NCBI GenBank assembly: GCA_965644315.1
Contig: CBFFRQ010000067.1
Location: 62,001-126,000, forward strand
Reading direction: 5' to 3'
DNA from: Caecitellus pseudoparvulus
Lineage: Eukaryota; Bigyra: Bicosoecida
DNA length: 64,000 nt
Below the pieces are notes generated by a model, which was not told the origin of the DNA, did no database searches, and saw only the letters and a list, made by a program, of their open reading frames with translations. Both the position numbers and the translations under genes were made by a program. Positions 33,701 through 43,291 of the stretch are shown in pieces (the stretch's first letter is position 1; the number at the start of each line of letters is the position of its first letter).

Positions 33701-34795
33701 AGCTCCCAGCGCAGTGGTCGCGGGCAGTGGCAGGCGCCCATCCAGCCCCGCACCATCCCCGTGCACATCACCAACGCCGACACAGGTACACAACTGGCCC
33801 TGCTGAAAGTGGTGCTGCGCCCACGCCCTGCCCCCGTGCACCGTGTCCTGCGTTTCTTCGTGCCCGAGGGCGAGTACATGAGCGCCGACCTGCTGCTGCC
33901 GAACTCCCGCTCAGTGGGCCCACTGGTGCGCCCAGGTGGCAGCGCTGCGCCTGTCAGCACTCGCTCCAGCTCTGCGCTGGCTGCGACGGGGGCAGCGGCG
34001 TTGCCGGGACAGTACGTACACTGTGCGGACTCCGAGGCCACCATCGAGTGCCGGGACACGTCGGCAGGTCGCGTGGCGACGGTGCGGTACCGGGCGGGCC
34101 TCTTTCCCTCGGCACATGACTTCCACGTGCTGCTGTACAATGACCCGTACGCGGCGTCCTTGCACGAGGCGTGGCACGTCATCGTGCACCCACTGAGCAA
34201 CCAGCACCTCGTCACGACCTTGGGGCAGACGGCGCGAGTTGAGATCGGCATCCGGGGCGGCCGGCGCCAGCGCGAAGCCACCGTGTTTGTCTCTGACCCC
34301 TCCAAACTGCGCCTCGTGTCTGGCCCCCACGTGCACCTTGTTCCGGGTGCCACCAACGCAGTCAGCATGACGTACCGCGCCACCACACCGGGCACTGAGG
34401 CGCTGCAAGTGCACATCGTGGACCGGCACACCCACGAACTCATCTCCGCGTGGCGCCTCACCGCCACCACCAACATGCCCCGCATCGCGCGGTCCTACAC
34501 CCTCACCGTGCCAGTGGGGCGGCCCGTGCGGCGCAAACTGGAGTACACCAACCGCTGGCCCAACCAGCGGGTGTTCGCGGTGACCTCCAACGCACCACAC
34601 ATCCTCAGCACCCGGGAGCCTGATGCGTTGGCGTTGGAGGGCAGCGCCACGGGTTTCATCGGCCTCACCGTGCACGCCGTGCGCACGCCACGCCTGGAGG
34701 AGGTCCTGCTGTTTGTGAACGATGAGGAGGATGTGAACGTGGAAACGCTGCTGGTGCGCGTCAAGTACGTGCCCAGCGCCTACGTGGGCTTGTGA
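27738..34795 (+). CDS. NPHP4: Giant nephrocystin-4 with an N-terminal array of small beta-barrel repeats
   Basis: A ciliary transition-zone protein. Two exons, 27738-30206 and 30263-34795, join in phase across a 56-base intron with a G-rich donor (GTGCGG), giving about 2333 aa against about 1430 in human. Residues about 60-630 hold roughly eight copies of a 50-60 residue module starting VGDRV/EGSRV and ending in D.G.E-like turns, like Tudor/SH3 barrels. The NPHP4 part starts near residue 900: SVFFTFSFWTVGG, a C2-like segment with LEYLAEKFLHVEMWDAAS and LPLGHLSVPLSPLL, then LAEVSVIFKNTG. It ends in Ig-like domains and VFAVTSNAPHILSTREPDAL, LLFVNDEEDVNVETLLVRVK. Near residue 1657 there is an EF-hand-like loop (DFTRDGRVSWEDA). 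The alternative is two genes, the second starting at ATG 30167, but that would overlap the first ORF by some 200 bases. Confidence 0.82.
29024..29048. repeat. Poly-G/poly-C hairpin in NPHP4 coding sequence
   Basis: A run of eleven G (29022-29032) followed by TG, a three-base loop CCG, CA, then nine C. It can form an 11-bp stem with a three-base loop. It codes for poly-Gly followed by Ala-Ala and poly-Pro. Confidence 0.9.
31453..31483. repeat. Poly-C/poly-G inverted repeat around CACGTG in NPHP4
   Basis: G plus nine C (31453-31462), an 11-base loop that includes CACGTG, then nine G plus C (31474-31483) make a 10-bp perfect stem. It lies in coding sequence between Pro and Gly runs. Confidence 0.9.
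31652..31688. repeat. Perfect 13-bp inverted repeat in NPHP4 coding sequence
   Basis: CCGACCCCCCCTC at 31652-31664 and its exact reverse complement at 31676-31688, separated by 11 bases. The arms include non-homopolymer ends (CCGA/TCGG and TC/GA), so this is not just adjacent runs. Confidence 0.95.
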
Positions 34796-34861
34796 GTCAC
34801 GCCTGCCAGCCGCTCCCAATGCATGCATTGCCGCTGCACAAACACACATGTCCACCCCCCC

Positions 34862-37523
34862 TCACTGCACTTGAGTCCAATCAGGAGGCACGTGAAAGGC
34901 GAGGCATGCGGCAGGCAGCCACACGGGCTCCGTGACGTCGTCAAATGCGACCTGCACGGCAGGAGGCACCTTGGACACCGCCACAGGGCCGCTGTCCACC
35001 ACCGTGCCCACTTTCTCCACCAACACGCCCAGACTCTCCTCATCAGGGGCAGCGGCCTCCGCCAACGTGGGCGAGAACGCCAGCGGAATGCTGGGGCCGA
35101 AACCAGACACGGCGCCATGTGCCCCGTAATGCGCTGCGGGGTTCCGCAGGGGGCCATCCGGCGACGCCACAGTCAGCGGAGCGTACTGCCCGTCCACATC
35201 CCCCTGAGGCTGCACGGCGCTGCCTGGCACGCCGGGGGCAGTGGCGTCCACTGTCAGGCGGCCAGAGGGTGTGCCGAACGCACGCAGCAGCGCCGCGGCG
35301 CGTTTCACGTTCGGCATCAGACGCACGCGTGTGCCACGGTTGAAACGCAGCACGGCGACGTCCTGGAACCCCCCCGCGCCAAAACGCAGCAAGGTGTCGC
35401 AGGCGGTCTTGTCACAGTCCCAGTGCACACGGATGTGCCCGATGTTGTCCTCGTGCTGCGTTGCACCAAAGACGTGCGTCACTACGCCGTAGCCACCCAG
35501 ACCCCCGTCAATGTCGCCGTACTCCCAATCTGCACAGCGCCGCACAACCCGGTCGCCAATGCCGATGTTGCCCAGCACCGCAACGCACGGCCGGCACAAG
35601 TGGAAGAAACGCTCCGTGTCCGCGATCTTCTTGAGGGAGCGGAAGTGGTCCACCGAGAAGCCGGAGAAGGCCAGGGAGCAGTGGGCCGTCGCGTCACACT
35701 TCCACGCGACGCGGCTGGCACAGGGGCCCAGTAATTCCGCAGTGTGCTGGGAAGAGTACACTGGGATCTGCAGCTCCTTGGTGCTGGCGCCCAGGGTCGC
35801 GAAGTTGGGGGCCCACACAGACACCCACTGTTCTGTTCCGATCAGCTCCCCGCCCAGCGTCAGCAGCAGTCCGCACAACTCCGCGATGAGTCCCGCGTGC
35901 ACTTCGGCCCACTGCGGGTCAGCGTACTCTGACTCCTCCAGCGCAGCCACACGCGCCGCCACATCCGCCTCACTGCCCTCAACCTCCCCCCCCTCCACTG
36001 CCTCCTTAATTGCCTCACGCAGTGGCGGCCCCCCCGCATGCAGTGCGGCTTGGATGGATAGCGGCAGGCGCGCCTCCGCATCCTGCGGTTCACCGGCCTC
36101 CTCCGTCACCCCCCCCACCGCATCTTGCAGCAGACGCACGTGCACCATCCAAGCCTCGCGCCGGTACAGCTCCCAATCCGGAAACGACACGCCTTCCTTG
36201 AACAGCCTGTGCAGCGAGAGAGAGGGGGAGGGGTGAGGGGAGTGAGCTGCGTGGGGGGGTGCATGACCGCTTCAACGCACTGCACGAGTGACTCCAGGCA
36301 CTTGAGCGCATCATCCAGAGTGCGTGCCTTGTAGGTACTCTTCAGCCACGCTGCTCGGCGGGGTGCGTGCACAGTGGGGGCCCCGCTGGCACTGGCAGGG
36401 GGCGCAGGAGCTCGGAGCGGTGACCCCCGCGACGCCAGGCGAGGTGGGCCTGCATCATTCCGCAGTCCCTGGTCGCTGCCACCGATCTCCGTCTCGCCCA
36501 GCATGACTTCCAACTGCCGCAGCGCTTTCAAGGCCTTCTGCAGCTGGGCGTGGCGGTTTGGGGCGACGAACGGGAAGGGGACGCCGCCTGCGAAAATTGA
36601 GGGGGCCGCCACTATGCAGTGCAGCTCACCAGTCCCTCACGCGGCTTGGCGGGGAGACTCACCCACGAGGTTCAGCAGAGCGTGTCGCCACACAGGGCGG
36701 TCTTCGAAATCCCACTCGAGAACGTAATACGGTGTGGAAAACGCCGCTGGCAGGCCCAGCAACCACGTTGCCAAGCGACGCAGAACAAGGGGCGACCCCG
36801 GCTCTGTTCCGGGTGGCACATCCAGCGGGTCGAAGCGAGCCCACTGCACCCGCAGACATGCCTGCCACATAAGGGTGGTGCTGCCGCGTTCAAAGCCCCC
36901 CTCAAGTGACGTGATGAGCGCTTTGAACACGTCAGGCGACTGTGCAGCCGCAACACTGGCGTGCCAGCGCTTGCGGTGGTACTCGTCATGGTTCTGCGCA
37001 GGGGCAGCTGGTGAGGTGGCGGGGTGGTTTGCGGGTTTGCAGGCGGGTTCGCGGGACGCACCCCCGACCCCACCCACTTGGCATCCTGTGCCCGAGACTT
37101 GAGGGACCGCTCAAAGAGACGCAGACAGGCACGCAGAAGCATGATGTCCCGCTGGACGGTGGGGCGGCTGTGCACGCTGAGCACGTTGGTGGCGTGCCCC
37201 TCCACCCTGGCGGCGTACGTGTGCACGGCGCCATAATCCCACAGCACCACCACCGTGCCGTTCTCTGGGCGCACCATCACGACAGTGCCGCAACCACCCC
37301 CATCCTCGTTATCTGCATGGAACCCCAGCGCGCCAAACAGGCGTCTGTCGTCCCACTTCGGGCCTGCGTGCAGAGACCGCGGCGTGCCGTGTCGCGCTGT
37401 GTGCGGGGCGTGCCAACCACGAAACGCGCCTGGTGAAACGCTGACGCCTTCCTCCAGCTGGACTGCCGCATCGGCAGGGGGAGGAACAGGGGGAGACGCT
37501 GCATCTGGAGACAGTGCAGCCAT
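34862..37523 (-). CDS. MIB/HERC2-domain protein of unknown role
   Basis: Four exons: 37523-37074, 36993-36663, 36587-36281 and 36206-34862 (810 aa). All joins keep phase; intron 3 uses GTGCGT. Residues about 576-645 carry a MIB/HERC2-type domain (NIGIGDRVVRRCADWEYGDI, then GGLGGYGVVTHVF, IRVHWDCDK, LLRFGAGGFQDV). This domain binds peptide ligands in Mind-bomb and HERC2 ubiquitin ligases. Residues about 50-110 look like a second, degenerate copy (KWDDRRLFGALGFHADNEDG, then VVVLWDYGAVHTY). No RING or HECT domain is visible, so a ligase role is not supported. The rest is helical and unrecognised. The stop is 66 bases from the convergent NPHP4 stop. Confidence 0.75.
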
Positions 37524-38172
37524 CCTGGAGTGTGCTGTGCCCGCTCACGCAACGGCGTCGAAAAGAGGGGCTCCGAGGTTTCGCCCGCGTTTCGCTGCCT
37601 TGTCGCAGACAGCGACGACCCCTGCTCAGAGCTCAAGATGAGGCAGGTAGAGACGCTCAGCTGCGAATCGCGGATTGCAGCCTGCTGCAAAAACGGTGGA
37701 TTGTTTGTATGGCGCAAGTGCATGTGTCAAAGTGATACAAGAGAGGATGGAAAAGCGAGACTGCGAATTCAACGTGACACCTGCTGCCTAGAAAGCGAGC
37801 CACCCTGAGGATGGCCCACTGCCCAGTCCGTCATATGCTTGCACACGCAAGCCACAAAACAAAGCCCACGGAGAGGATCTTGTGCCACTCCGGAAATCTC
37901 TGTTTGTCTGCGTCCAGTCACCATCCAGTGTGCGCTGTGCGCCGCAGAGCTCGCAGTTTCAGGAGCGTTTCGTGCGACAAGGCACATCCGCCGCGCGACC
38001 GCGCCACGCACCGCGGAGCAGAGCAGACGAATCAAGCTCCGGATTGCGGCTGCTGCATCACATGTAAGTGTCGCTGCCACTGCGCCTGTAATCCCGTCGC
38101 TCCGCCCAGCATCAGCTGTGGCAGGTGCCGAAGCTCCAGGTTCGGCACGGGTTGCACCCCTGAACTGCACAG
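37524..38172. other. Divergent intergenic region with unresolved 5' exon(s) of the kinesin gene
   Basis: The region between the MIB gene start and the first clear kinesin exon. A frame open to 38062 (ending SSGLRLLHH, then donor GTAAGTGT) joins the kinesin exon at 38173 in phase, creating ATG across the junction. No in-frame ATG lies upstream in that exon, so either the split ATG is the start or another exon lies further upstream. Confidence 0.4.
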
Positions 38173-41100
38173 GGATCCACATGTGCGAGTGGTGGTGCGA
38201 GTGCGACCATGTCTGAAGCACGAGGCCGGTGCACGGGAGTGCGTGTTTGTGGGAGACGACCACAAGACGCTGGAGGTGAGTGTGCCTTGCTGCGGTGCGG
38301 AAACTGCACAGCCGACACGTCCGACGGCCCGGCGCTCCCGCGGCAGGTGGTGCTGCACGACCACGGTAACAAGAACACAGAGCGACACTTCAAGTACGCC
38401 GCATCGTTAGGGCCGACCGTTGACCAGGGTGCGTGGAGGAGCACGGCCCAGTGCGCCTGCCCTTGCTGCGTTTCGCGGCAACCGACGTCGCTGTGCGGCA
38501 GCCAGCAAGGCACGCTGCCGCTCCCCCCCCCCGCGCCGCACAGAGGAGTTCTTTCACAAAAGCGGCGTGCCCCTGCTTCTGGAGTCAGCCATGCGAGGGT
38601 ACAGCTGCACTGTCTTTGCGTACGGCCAGACGGGGAGCGGGAAGACGTACACCCTCAGCGGCACTGCTGAGCAGGCGGAGTCTGCGCCCGCAACTGAGGA
38701 GGGAATCACGAAACGCGCCCTGCGGCAGCTGTTCCGTCTGGCGGAGCAGCACCGCGCCGAAACAGGCGCCAAAGTGGAACTGAAGGCGTCCTACTGCGAG
38801 GTGAGTGGGCGCAGGCGGCGGCGGCGGGTTGCGGAATTCGCACCCACCGCACACCACCTGCACTGCGCAGGTGTACAACGAGCTGGTGTTTGACTTGCTT
38901 GCCGAGGCAGACACCAGTGAAGACATCGGTGCCACCACTTCCAGTCTGTCGGTGAGGGGGGGTGCGAGAGGGTTTTTCGTAGACGGCTGCACAGAAGTGA
39001 CGTGTGACTCCCTGGATACTGCGTTGGCGGTGCTGGACAAGGGCCACACGACCCGCCGCGTGCGGGGCCACGCCCTGAACGAACACTCCTCCCGCAGTCA
39101 CTCGTTGTTCTCAGTGGAAGTCGCGATCTCAGGTGGCACGGCAGGCACCCCCGCCCACTCCACTGCCCGGCGCAAGTCATGGGTGCCGTCCACTGTGCGA
39201 ACAGGCAAGGTGGTGTTCGTGGACCTTGCGGGCTCTGAGCGGTTGAAACGCAGCGGGGCGGCAGGTGCGGGCCGCAAAGAGACCGGCGCCATCAACAAGT
39301 CACTCTTCGCGTTGGCGAAAGTAATTTCCGCAGTGGCGGCACTGCAGCAGGGCAAAGCGGGGGGGGAGGAGGGGGGGGGCGCCGGCTCACGGCACTCGCG
39401 ACGAGTCAGCGATGCCTCCGAGCGTTTCTCCAGCATCCCCGCAGACAAAGTCCGCCGACGCAGCATCGCTGGGCCAGCGGCTGCAGCGGCCAGGGCGGCA
39501 GACAGCTCCCACGGCCCCAGCCGAACACCCGATTCGTCATCGCGCCCTCGCTCGGAACAAGGCAAGGCTTCCAAGCCCTACATCCCCTACCGTGACTCCA
39601 CCCTCACGAAGCTGCTCATGAACTCCCTGGGGGGTGACTCACGCACGATCATGATCGCATGTGTCTCCCCCGCCCACGTGCACTTGGAAGAAAGCCTGAA
39701 CACCCTCGCGTACGCGACGCGTGCCGGCAAAATCCGCAATTCCGCAGTGGTCCACACGAACAAGGGCGCTCGGGCCAACGCCCTCATCACCAGCCTGCAA
39801 GCGGAAATTGACGCGTTGAAGGCGGAAAACGCCTCCCTCCGCACCCTGGGCGCCGCTGGGCGGCAGCTGTCTGTGCACAGTATGGGTGGCGGTGGCCGTA
39901 TGGCCTCCATCCCCTCCCAGGGCAGCTTCGCGTCAGACGTCCGGCGCAGCGGGGAGGGGCTGCCGGTGGTGCCTGACGTGTCTGAGGGGGTCATCTCATC
40001 CTCTGCGCGACAGGGGGGGGGGACACCGCCCCCCCCCGACACTGCTCTGGACCTGTCCACGGCGGAACAGGCTTGGGAGTCAGGGCCACCCGGAACAGGG
40101 TTCCAGCCCCCTTCCCCGGAACAGGGCCAAGGCGGAACACAGCGCGGCGCTAGCGGCCGTTCCGCTCTAGGTCGGGCGGGGGCCGCGGCATTGGGGGGTG
40201 CGGGGGGGGGTATTGGCGTGCGCAAGCCCCCCCCTCGTCGCGGCACCTCCGCTGTGCAAGGGCTGGGCTCCCGCCAGCGACATGGGTTGGGGGGTGACTC
40301 CGGGCGAGGGGCCCCCTCGTCCGCCCCGGGGGGGGGGTCCACCGCGGGGCGGGGTCCAGGCTCCTCCCCCGTCAGTGTGCAGTACAGGGGGTTCGTGGCG
40401 CTGGGGGGGCCAGCTGCGGCAGGTGCGGCGACATCCACCCCCCCTCCTGCGTCATCCAGAGGGGGGGTGCAGCCCCCCTCCACAGTGCTCATTCCACCCG
40501 GTCTGGAAATCGTCAGCGGGGGGGGTCATGCCACCAGCACCCCCCCTGCCCCCACCACCAGCACCACCCCTAAAGCGAGAGGCAGTGCCTCAGCGGCCCT
40601 GAAACGATCGACCTCAGATCGGGGTCGAGGTCGTGGGCGCCGCCGCGGCACCTCCTCCTCCAGCGGCTACGCTGCGAAGGGCGCCGCAGGGGGGGGAGGG
40701 GGGGGCTCCAAGCTCCCGGACCCCACCCCCATGTCCAGCCCAAGTCCATCAGCGGGGCGGGGTCGTGCCTCACCCTCCCCCTCCCCCTCCTCCAGCCAGG
40801 CACGGCCATCCCACGGCCGCCGCAGCGACGCCAGCCGCCTGAGCTCAGCCAGCGCCTTCTCGCCAGATGCACTCTCACCCGCCGCTGGAGGGGGAGGTGC
40901 CAGGCGGCGCAAGGCATCACAAGGCGACAGTGCAGCGGAGGAGGGGGGGCGGTTGCCTTCACCCGACCCCAACCTCACCCCCGCCACGCTTGACTCGCTG
41001 ATCGAGGAGGAGATGGCGGCGATGGAGTCACTGAGTCGGGAGGCGGCTGCGGAAATTGAAGAGTACAAGGCCGCCATGGCCGAAGCCACCGCTGAACGGG

Positions 41101-42671
41101 AGCGCCTGCGCGCGGAAAACGCCAAGCTGCGGCGTGTCGCAGCGCGAGCGCGATCCATCGCACACAGGGCCAAGGGCACCCGGTTGCCCAAGAAACGCCC
41201 AGACAGTTCCCCGCCAGAGGACCCACCAGGAGCGGAGGCATCCCCCCCCTCAGAGTCTGCCCGCACAGCCCCCCCCCTGCGAACCAGCTTCACGCCTGGC
41301 TCAGCCTCAGGCAGTGTGCGGAGTGGGCTGTACGACCACCCCCCCGCGTCCGCTGGGCCCATGCTGGGGGGGGGTCTGGGCCCATCCCCTGCCCCCGACT
41401 TCGTCGCGTTCCACCACCCCGTGGGGGAGGGGCCCTTCCCCCCGTGGATGGGGGGGGGGCTGGGGGGTCACTCTGCCCCCCTCATGGGGCACATGGGTGG
41501 ACCCCCCCTCCCCCACGGCGGCATGCCTCTGTCCCCTGAGCAGCTGGGGGGCATGGGTGGACCCCGCCCCTTCAGCCACGGCATGCCGCATCCACACACC
41601 GCCCCTCTGGGCATGGGCCCACCCTCCGCCGGCATGCCCCTACCACACTCCCCCTTCCTGCCCCCTGCCTCGGGGCATGGGCCCATGTTCTCCGCAGGCA
41701 TGGTGGGTTCGCCCCACCTGACCATGGCGACAGCCCCCCTGCACACCCCTGGAGCCCCCCCCCTGGGCATGCCAGCGCCCCTCCCCTCCGCCAGCCCGCA
41801 CACAGATGGAGCAGTGTTTGATTTCAGAGCCCCCCCCCCTGCACACTTCCACCACCCCCCCCACCAGCAGCAGCAGCAGCATCCCCCTCACGGCATGCAT
41901 GCCGTGTACGGGCACCCCGGAACACCGCAGCAGCCGCCGGTGCCAACAGGAACACCCACGCCTCCCGGGCCTGTTCCGACGCCCCTCCCACGTGAAGTGG
42001 GCATTGTACCGGGGGGGGGGTCCAGCCCCCCCTCCGGCCCCCCTTCCGTCTCCTCAGCTGCCGGGCTGGGGGTGGGCATGGTGCAAGGGGGCGGAGGTGG
42101 CGCCACCACCCCCTCTGGACCCACAGGAGGGGGGGGCACTGCCGAGTGGCCTGCTGGGTCACCTGACAGCCGTGCGAGTGTTCTCGAAGAACACAACGAA
42201 GCGCTGCAGCGGAAATTGGACGCGATGGCCCGGCGTGAAATGCGGCTTCTGGCCCGGGTGGATGCCGTAGAACGCAGCATGGAGGCGGCGGCAGTGGGAG
42301 GCCCCGAACGCAGCGGCAGGGGGGGTGCCCGTGCACTCCCGCCCCGCCCCGAGCCAGACCCTGCCCACGCCATCTCTGACGAAGGGACGCCGGCGGCGAC
42401 ACAGGCGGGGCTCACCTCCCCCACGCGCCTGGTGCATGGACACAGCTTCGCGTCCATGCCGGAGGTGTCCGACATCACGCCCGCATCACGACATGGCCGG
42501 CCCAGCTCCGGGCATGGCTGGGGCAGTCCGCCGGCTGCCGCATCCCCCACCGTGGCAGGGACCGGCGCCGCAGCAGGACAAGACTCGGATGACAGTGAAG
42601 AAGAGCAGAAAACTGTCGCTCTGTCCAGTGGGCGTGACCCGTCGGTGGCCCGTCCGCGGCGACACAAGTAG
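38173..42671 (+). CDS. Kinesin motor protein with long Pro/Gly-rich tail
   Basis: A microtubule motor. Exons are 38173-38275, 38347-38428, 38544-38800 and 38871-42671; the first exon is unresolved. Motor motifs in order: VRVVVRVRPCLKHEAG (start of the motor), EEFFHKSGVPLL, GYSCTVFAYGQTGSGKTYTL (P-loop), NEHSSRSHSLFSVEV (switch I), VFVDLAGSERLKRSGAAGAG (switch II), INKSLFALAKVISAV, YIPYRDSTLTKLLMNSLGG and MIACVSPAHVHLEESLNTL. About 65 low-complexity residues are inserted between INKSLFALAKV and YIPYRDS. After a short coiled coil (ALITSLQAEIDALKAENASL) comes a tail of several hundred residues dominated by Pro, Gly, Ser and Met-His-Pro repeats, with coiled-coil islands near 41040-41130 and 42170-42300. 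The family (kinesin-4 or -12-like) is not resolved. Confidence 0.9.
40013..40037. repeat. Ten-G / nine-C hairpin in kinesin coding sequence
   Basis: Ten G at 40013-40022, a six-base loop ACACCG, nine C at 40029-40037. It codes for Gly-Gly-Gly then Pro-Pro-Pro. Confidence 0.9.
40436..40469. repeat. Perfect 11-bp inverted repeat in kinesin coding sequence
   Basis: CACCCCCCCTC at 40436-40446 and GAGGGGGGGTG at 40459-40469, with a 12-base loop. The same arm sequence (CA-C-run-TC with GA-G-run-TG) recurs at other hairpins in the window. Confidence 0.95.
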
Positions 42672-42849
42672 TCAACAGTGCCGCTGGCGAGCTGTGCGTC
42701 TCAGAACCGCAGCTGCCCACGCAAACTGCGCGGAGGATTTAAGACAGACGGCTTGAACAAATGCAGTGCTTCTGTAGCAGCTTGCTTGTGTGTGCTGTGC
42801 CCCGGGACTATGGAAAGCTGAGAAAGGCGCGGCGTGACGCTATTGGTTT

Positions 42850-43291
42850 GCGCTCCTGCAGCTCTTGACAGGCGCTGCACTGTCGGGCTCCGAGGCAAAG
42901 GAAGTAGTGGGCTGCAGGTAGACTGCTTTCAGGCACATCAGATATCGCTCATCTACTCGAGTGATGGAGCTGTGCGCAGAGGAGGATGGCACGCAAGCAT
43001 GTCGCCTGCTCGATGCAGGCGAACAGCTCGCGAAACACAGCGTGTGGCGTCTCATGCACATGTTCGCCCCAATCCAGCACTGATGCTCGCTGCATGCATT
43101 TCTGTGGAGATACGACCGAGCTCCATTGTTGCTGTCCGTTGTCTTCCGGCTCTGTAGGTGGCCCAGCCCGAAGTGTGCACAACTCGTGGAGCACACATCA
43201 AGATACAACCTCAACACAGCGGCGCCGTCCCTGCGAGGAATTCCACCAGCCCCCTTCGCACCGAGACACTGCGTGACCAGTTCCAGTCACT
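42850..43291. repeat. 3' flank of tandem copy A (homologous to 49725-50157)
   Basis: Begins CTCCTGCAGCTCTTGAC and is alignable along its length with 49725-50157 downstream of copy C. Indels shift the reading frame between the copies, so I read it as shared 3' untranslated or flanking DNA rather than a second gene. It marks one edge of the duplication unit. Confidence 0.8.

Noticed and set aside
27738-42671. Frequent TGACTC/GAGTCA hexamers in the NPHP4-kinesin region
   Set aside because: By rough base-composition estimate the count is close to expectation for a 6-mer on both strands, so it is not evidence for a signal.
42850-43217. A 125-aa Cys-rich minus-strand ORF downstream of copy A, with a related ORF downstream of copy C
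   Set aside because: Indels shift the frame between the two copies, so the similarity is best explained by duplicated non-coding flank.
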